From DATDRM01 sp035291705 (lineage in GTDB: Bacteria; Chloroflexota; Anaerolineae; Anaerolineales; UBA4823): a DNA stretch of 10,879 nucleotides. A model generated the notes under the pieces. The model saw only the letters and a list, made by a program, of their open reading frames with translations, had not been told where the DNA came from and did no database searches. Position numbers and translations under genes: made by a program. Below are positions 6,731 to 10,879 of this stretch, one piece after another; within the stretch, counting starts at the first letter, position 1; every line of letters starts with the position of its first letter. The stretch covers positions 1 through 10,879 of the forward strand of contig DATDRM010000161.1 in NCBI GenBank assembly GCA_035291705.1, written 5' to 3'.

Positions 6731-7255
6731 ATGCAACATACGATGATCGTCCTGGTAGAGAACAAGCCGGGCGTGTTGAATCGGGTGGCCTCGCTGTTTC
6801 GTCGCCGCAACTTCAACATCGAATCTTTGAATGTAGGTCGCACGGAGAATCCGGCGGTATCCCGTATGACCATCGTGATGGACAGCGAGGCGTTAGATGC
6901 TCGCAAAGTCGAGGCCAACTTATATAAGTTGGTTAACATCATCGATGTACAGGATGTTACCAACCAGCCTGTTGTGGCGCGCGACCTGGCCTTGATCAAG
7001 GTAAAAGCGAGTCCCGAAGGACGAGCTGAAATAGCCAACCTGGCAGCCATCTTCCGCGCAAAGATCATCGATGTGGCTCCAGAGTCGGTGATCGTAGAAA
7101 GCACAGGTACCGAGGATAAAATCGAGAGCTTGTTGGAGCTGCTCAAGCCAATCGGTATCCTGGAAATGGTGCGCACAGGGCAAGTAGCGATGATGCGCGG
7201 CGACGCGCTTGGCGTACGTCACACGCCTGGCGCAAATGGACACAATCGCATATAG
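6731..7255 (+). CDS. ilvN: Acetolactate synthase, small regulatory subunit
   Basis: Regulatory partner of IlvB that raises catalytic activity and confers valine feedback inhibition. With the start at 6731 it has 174 residues: an N-terminal ACT domain (about 3-78) with ENKPGVLNRVASLF (10-23) and NFNIESLNVG (27-36), then the C-terminal ALS small-subunit domain (about 82-160). Gly14 and Asn29 fall at the same residue numbers as the valine-site residues Gly14 and Asn29 of E. coli IlvH, which supports both the chosen start and valine sensitivity. The C-terminal tail after about residue 155 (GDALGVRHTPGANGHNRI) is variable in the family. The stop TAG (7253-7255) overlaps the ilvC Shine-Dalgarno site. 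The name ilvH would be equally fair. Confidence 0.96.
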   Translation: MQHTMIVLVENKPGVLNRVASLFRRRNFNIESLNVGRTENPAVSRMTIVMDSEALDARKVEANLYKLVNIIDVQDVTNQPVVARDLALIKVKASPEGRAEIANLAAIFRAKIIDVAPESVIVESTGTEDKIESLLELLKPIGILEMVRTGQVAMMRGDALGVRHTPGANGHNRI

Positions 7256-7267
7256 GAGAGATCTCGA

Positions 7268-8281
7268 ATGGCTACAATTTATTACGATAAAGATGCTGAC
7301 CCATCCTTGATTCGCAGCAAGAAAGTAGCTGTGATCGGCTATGGCTCGCAAGGGCACGCCCATGCGCAGAACTTACGCGATAGTGGCGTTCAAGTCAAGG
7401 TCGGTTTGCGCCCAGGGAGCAAATCCTGGCAGAAAGCTGAGAGCGATGGCCTCCCGGTGGATACAGTCGAGTCCGTTTCCGATTGGGCAGATGTGGTGAT
7501 GGTGCTGGCACCAGATACGTCACAGGCAGCCATTTATTCCGAAAAAATTGCTCCCTACCTCAAACCTGGCAAGACCTTGATGTTTGGCCACGGCTTTAAT
7601 ATCCGCTTCGGAACCATCGTGCCACCTGAGGGGGTGGATGTCAGCATGATTGCACCCAAAGCCCCGGGCCATCGGATGCGTGAGTTATTCGTTGAAGGTA
7701 GCGGGGTACCCTCCCTGCTGGCTGTTGCGCAGGATGCCAGTGGGCAGGCCAAAACCAATGCTCTTTCTTACGCATATGCAGTGGGGGCTACCCGAGCCGG
7801 TGTGTTGGAGACTACATTTACTGAGGAGACCGAGACCGATTTATTTGGCGAACAGGCCGTCTTGTGCGGGGGAGTCTCTGCCCTGGTTAAAGCCGGGTTC
7901 GAGACCCTGGTTGAAGCCGGTTACCAGCCAGAGGTAGCTTATTTCGAGTGCCTTCACGAGCTGAAACTGATCGTAGACCTGATGTATCGCGGAGGCTTGA
8001 ATTATATGCGTTATTCGGTCTCGGACACGGCAGAGCACGGTGATTATACCGGAGGCACCAAGCTCATCACCGAGGAAACCAAGTACATCATGAGCCAAAT
8101 GCTCAATGAGATCCAGGATGGAACCTACGCCGCGGGTTGGATCAAGGAAAACGAACGAGGACGCCCCTGGTTCAATGAGCAGCGGCGGATAAATCAAGAT
8201 CATTTAATTGAAAGGGTTGGTGCGGAGCTCCGCGAGATGATGCCTTTCATCAACCCGGTAACGATCAAACCAGGTGAGTAG
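7268..8281 (+). CDS. ilvC: Ketol-acid reductoisomerase, class I, probably NADPH-dependent
   Basis: Carries out the Mg2+-dependent alkyl migration and reduction of acetolactate or acetohydroxybutyrate to the dihydroxy acids. At 337 residues it is the short class I form, not the roughly 490-residue class II enzyme of E. coli. The Rossmann motif GYGSQGHAHAQNL is at 24-36. The cofactor loop LRPGSKSW (47-54) carries Arg48, Ser51 and Ser53, the pattern of NADPH users; NADH forms usually carry acidic residues here. His108 in FGHGFN, Asp191 and Glu195 in DLFGEQ, and Glu227 and Glu231 in ECLHE match the active-site and metal positions. AGGAGAG (7254-7260) is 7 bases before the ATG and overlaps the ilvN stop, which suggests translational coupling. 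Confidence 0.98.
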   Translation: MATIYYDKDADPSLIRSKKVAVIGYGSQGHAHAQNLRDSGVQVKVGLRPGSKSWQKAESDGLPVDTVESVSDWADVVMVLAPDTSQAAIYSEKIAPYLKPGKTLMFGHGFNIRFGTIVPPEGVDVSMIAPKAPGHRMRELFVEGSGVPSLLAVAQDASGQAKTNALSYAYAVGATRAGVLETTFTEETETDLFGEQAVLCGGVSALVKAGFETLVEAGYQPEVAYFECLHELKLIVDLMYRGGLNYMRYSVSDTAEHGDYTGGTKLITEETKYIMSQMLNEIQDGTYAAGWIKENERGRPWFNEQRRINQDHLIERVGAELREMMPFINPVTIKPGE

Positions 8282-8283
8282 CC

Positions 8284-9942
8284 ATGAATCCGAACTACGT
8301 GCGCATATTTGACACCAGCCTGCGCGACGGGGAGCAATCTCCCGGAGCCAGCCTGACCTCGGCAGAAAAACTTGAGATCGCCCGCGCCCTGGCACGCATG
8401 GGCGTGGATGTGATCGAGGCTGGCTTCCCCGCCGCCTCACCGGATGACCTGGAAGGGGTGCGCCGCATCGCCCTGGAGGTAGGGAATCCCCTGCCTGGTG
8501 ACGGTGATATGTACCGCCAGGTGCCGATCATCTGCGGACTGGCGCGGGCGGCCAAGGCCGATATCGACGCGGCCTGGCAGGCAGTGCAGGGCGCGGCTCA
8601 CCCGCGCATCCACACCTTCCTGGCTACTTCACCCATCCACATGCGCTATAAGCTGCGCATGGATCCGGAGCAGGTGATCGAGCGGGTGCGAGAAATGGTG
8701 GCGTATGCTGCCAGCCTGTGCCCGGATATTGAGTTCTCACCCGAAGATGCTGGTCGAAGTGATCCCGAATTCCTGTACGTAGTCCTGGGCGGGGCAATTA
8801 AAGCAGGGGCAACCACCCTGAATATCCCCGACACAGTTGGATATACCACTCCCGAAGAGTTCGGTGGGTTGATCGCGGGTGTTATGGCCCATACCTCTGG
8901 TGTTGAAAACATAATCGTCTCGGTGCATTGCCATAATGACCTGGGACTGGCAACAGCGAACACTCTGGCTGGTATTCGCGCGGGAGCCCGCCAGGCTGAG
9001 GTTACCGTGAATGGTATCGGGGAGCGAGCCGGGAACACCTCACTGGAAGAAGTGGTGATGGCGCTGCATACCCGGCGCGCAGTATTTGGCCTGGAGACGG
9101 GGATCGACACCACGCAGTTCGCAAGGGTCAGCCGGATGGTATCGAACTATACTGGTATTCCCGTGCAGCCCAACAAGGCAATTGTTGGAGCCAATGCCTT
9201 CGCCCACGAGGCCGGCATCCACCAGGATGGCATGCTGAAGAACCAGAACACCTATGAGATTATGCAGCCAGAAATGGTGGGGGTGACTCGCTCGCGCCTG
9301 GTTTTGGGGAAACACTCCGGCAGACATGCCCTGAAAGTACATCTCGAGGAGCTGGGTTATACGCTTACCCCCGAGGATATCGACCGTGCCTTTGAACGGT
9401 ATAAACAACTGGCAGATAAGAAAAAAGTGATCACCGATGCCGACCTGGAAGCCCTGTTAGAAGACCAGACCTTCCAATCAAACGAGGTTTTCAGCCTGGA
9501 TGGCTTGCAAGTTGCTTGTGGGACCATGGGCATGCCTACGGCGACAGTCAGGCTGCGCGGTCCAGATGGTAAAACCTATATCCATGCCTCGGTGGGTACC
9601 GGGCCGGTGCATGCGGTCTACCAGGCCATCGACGCCATCATTGGCGTACCCAATACCCTGGTTGAATTCAACGTTCACGCCGTCACCGAAGGGATCGATG
9701 CCCTGGGAGAAGTCACGGTGCGTTTACAGGCTGAAAATGGATCGATCCCCCAACGGACCTCCCCCCAAAACGATGAGGCGCACACGCGCACCTTTGGCGG
9801 TTATGGAGCCGATACAGATATCATCGTTGCCAGCGGCAAAGCCTATCTGTCGGCCTTAAATAAGCTGCTCTTCGCTAAGGGTATTTATCGCCAGCCGGAG
9901 ATAGCGGCTCAACTCGGCGTCAAGGTCCCTGTAAATCCTTAA
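8284..9942 (+). CDS. leuA: 2-isopropylmalate synthase
   Basis: Condenses 2-oxoisovalerate with acetyl-CoA, the committed step of leucine synthesis. The 552 residues comprise a DRE-TIM catalytic barrel with FDTSLRDGEQSPGASL (9-24), HCHND (215-219) and NGIGERAGN (243-251). The metal ligands are expected at Asp15, His215, His217 and Asn251. A linker with NAFAHEAGIHQDG follows, then the C-terminal LeuA regulatory domain (from about 395) ending near RTFGGYGADTDIIVASGKA, the region that binds leucine for feedback inhibition. RSDPEFLYVVL and other segments resemble the cyanobacterial-type LeuA more than E. coli LeuA. A stretch at about 67-80 (GNPLPGDGDMYRQV) looks longer than the corresponding E. 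coli loop. AGGTGA (8272-8277) is 6 bases before the ATG, inside the end of ilvC, and only 2 bases separate the genes. Citramalate synthase is a related alternative but fits less well. Confidence 0.95.
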   Translation: MNPNYVRIFDTSLRDGEQSPGASLTSAEKLEIARALARMGVDVIEAGFPAASPDDLEGVRRIALEVGNPLPGDGDMYRQVPIICGLARAAKADIDAAWQAVQGAAHPRIHTFLATSPIHMRYKLRMDPEQVIERVREMVAYAASLCPDIEFSPEDAGRSDPEFLYVVLGGAIKAGATTLNIPDTVGYTTPEEFGGLIAGVMAHTSGVENIIVSVHCHNDLGLATANTLAGIRAGARQAEVTVNGIGERAGNTSLEEVVMALHTRRAVFGLETGIDTTQFARVSRMVSNYTGIPVQPNKAIVGANAFAHEAGIHQDGMLKNQNTYEIMQPEMVGVTRSRLVLGKHSGRHALKVHLEELGYTLTPEDIDRAFERYKQLADKKKVITDADLEALLEDQTFQSNEVFSLDGLQVACGTMGMPTATVRLRGPDGKTYIHASVGTGPVHAVYQAIDAIIGVPNTLVEFNVHAVTEGIDALGEVTVRLQAENGSIPQRTSPQNDEAHTRTFGGYGADTDIIVASGKAYLSALNKLLFAKGIYRQPEIAAQLGVKVPVNP

Positions 9943-10879
9943 TGAATACACCCCGTACTCTTTTCGAAAAAGTTTGGGATAGCCATGTCGTTCGCCACGA
10001 GGCCAACGCGCCAGCCATACTGTATATCGATCTGCATCTTGTACATGAGGTGACCTCACCGCAGGCATTTAGTGGATTGGGCGCAAAAGGATTGAAGGTT
10101 CGCCGTCCGGAACGCACGGTAGCGACCATGGACCATTCCACACCCACAGCTGGCCTGTCTCTCTCCCTGGTCGATGAGATGGCTGCACGCCAACTTCGCC
10201 AGCTCGAAAAGAATTGTCAAGATTTCGGCCTGACACTCTATAACCTGGAGGACCCGCAACGCGGCATTGTCCACGTGATCGGCCCAGAGCTTGGACTTAC
10301 CAGACCTGGCATGACTATCGTGTGTGGCGACAGCCACACCGCGACGCACGGGGCCTTCGGCGCGCTGGCATTTGGCATTGGCACCAGCGAGGTAGAGCAT
10401 GTGCTGGCTACACAATGCTTGCTCCAATATCGTCCTCAGACTTACCAGGTCAATTTCGAGGGTCGATTGCCTACCGGCGTAACAGCCAAGGATATGATCC
10501 TGGCGCTGATCGCAACCATTGGCGTCGGGGGAGGCACCGGGCATGTCTTCGAGTATGGTGGGGCAGCGGTTCGCGCCCTCAGCATGGAAGAACGCATGAC
10601 CCTGTGCAACATGTCGATCGAAGGAGGTGCCCGAGCGGGTATGGTCGCACCCGATGAAACCACTTTTGAGTATCTGGCTGGGCGGAAATTCGCTCCCCAG
10701 GGAGCGGCCTGGGAACAGGCGGTAGCCTACTGGCGCTCATTACCCACCGAGCTGGGGGCTACTTTTGACAAGACGATCACGTTGGATATAAGCAACCTGG
10801 AGCCAATGATCACTTATGGCACCAATCCCAGCATGGGGATTCCGATCAGTCAGCCCGTGCCAGACCCAGGAGATGAGCC
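9942..10879 (+). CDS. leuC: 3-isopropylmalate dehydratase large subunit (3' partial)
   Basis: Aconitase-family subunit that, with LeuD, converts 2-isopropylmalate to 3-isopropylmalate. The frame is open from the ATG at 9942 to the window end, 312 codons of an expected 420-470. The start reads TLFEKVWDSHVV, typical of LeuC. Other signatures are YIDLHLVHEVTSPQAF (28-43), MDHSTPT (63-69), CGDSHTATHGAFGALAFGIG (128-147) followed by TSEVEHVLATQ, and IEGGARAGMVAPDETTFEYL (226-245). The three cysteines that bind the [4Fe-4S] cluster lie in the C-terminal part, beyond the window. The ATG shares one base with the leuA stop (TAATG) and has no clear Shine-Dalgarno site, so translation is probably coupled to leuA. 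LeuD and leuB are expected next but not visible. Confidence 0.95.
   Translation, partial: MNTPRTLFEKVWDSHVVRHEANAPAILYIDLHLVHEVTSPQAFSGLGAKGLKVRRPERTVATMDHSTPTAGLSLSLVDEMAARQLRQLEKNCQDFGLTLYNLEDPQRGIVHVIGPELGLTRPGMTIVCGDSHTATHGAFGALAFGIGTSEVEHVLATQCLLQYRPQTYQVNFEGRLPTGVTAKDMILALIATIGVGGGTGHVFEYGGAAVRALSMEERMTLCNMSIEGGARAGMVAPDETTFEYLAGRKFAPQGAAWEQAVAYWRSLPTELGATFDKTITLDISNLEPMITYGTNPSMGIPISQPVPDPGDE

Noticed and set aside
10322..10657. 111-codon + strand ORF near the window end
   Set aside because: It is out of frame within leuC, whose frame stays open from 9942 to the window end with clear aconitase-family motifs.
1..10879. tRNA or rRNA genes, CRISPR arrays, transposases, prophage or defence genes
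   Set aside because: Looked for and not seen; almost all sequence is accounted for by conserved genes, and the only repeat is the palindrome at 1206-1273.

Overview
The window holds the 3' end of a secreted or membrane-anchored HtrA-type protease, a PucR/CdaR-type transcriptional regulator, and most of a branched-chain amino acid (BCAA) biosynthesis operon in the order ilvD-ilvB-ilvN-ilvC-leuA-leuC. All genes are on the + strand; the first and last are cut by the window edges. Composition is moderately GC-rich, Shine-Dalgarno sites are strong and intergenic gaps are short, so this is an ordinary bacterial chromosome. The protein sequences look to me like an Anaerolineae-type Chloroflexota bacterium. 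That is an impression from family resemblance, not a search result, and I see no sign of mobile DNA in the coding part.

Layout: 1-1188 HtrA/DegP-like protease (5' truncated). 1189-1345 is a spacer with a 19-bp-arm palindromic element (1206-1273) and a TATAAT box close to the next start. 1346-2929 is a PucR-family regulator whose ATG has no Shine-Dalgarno site. 2930-3284 is a 355-base non-genic region that is really a regulatory leader. It holds a possible promoter, a 35-codon leader ORF (3098-3205) packed with Ile/Leu/Val codons, a possible antiterminator, and a textbook intrinsic terminator (3234-3263) just upstream of the ilvD ribosome binding site. 3285-9942 carries ilvD, ilvB, ilvN, ilvC and leuA with gaps of 2 to 64 bases, and leuC starts at 9942 with a 1-base TAATG overlap and runs off the end.

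IlvBN makes acetolactate/acetohydroxybutyrate, IlvC isomerises and reduces it, and IlvD dehydrates the diol to the 2-oxo acid precursors of valine and isoleucine. LeuA and LeuC (with LeuD and LeuB, presumably downstream) then divert 2-oxoisovalerate to leucine. One attenuator in front of ilvD would let charged tRNA for all three end products control the whole set.

The most interesting element is this attenuator. The proposed antiterminator strand lies inside the last codons of the leader ORF and can pair with all ten bases of the terminator's 5' arm, so the geometry fits ribosome-mediated transcription attenuation of the enterobacterial ilv type. The structural genes themselves are conventional.
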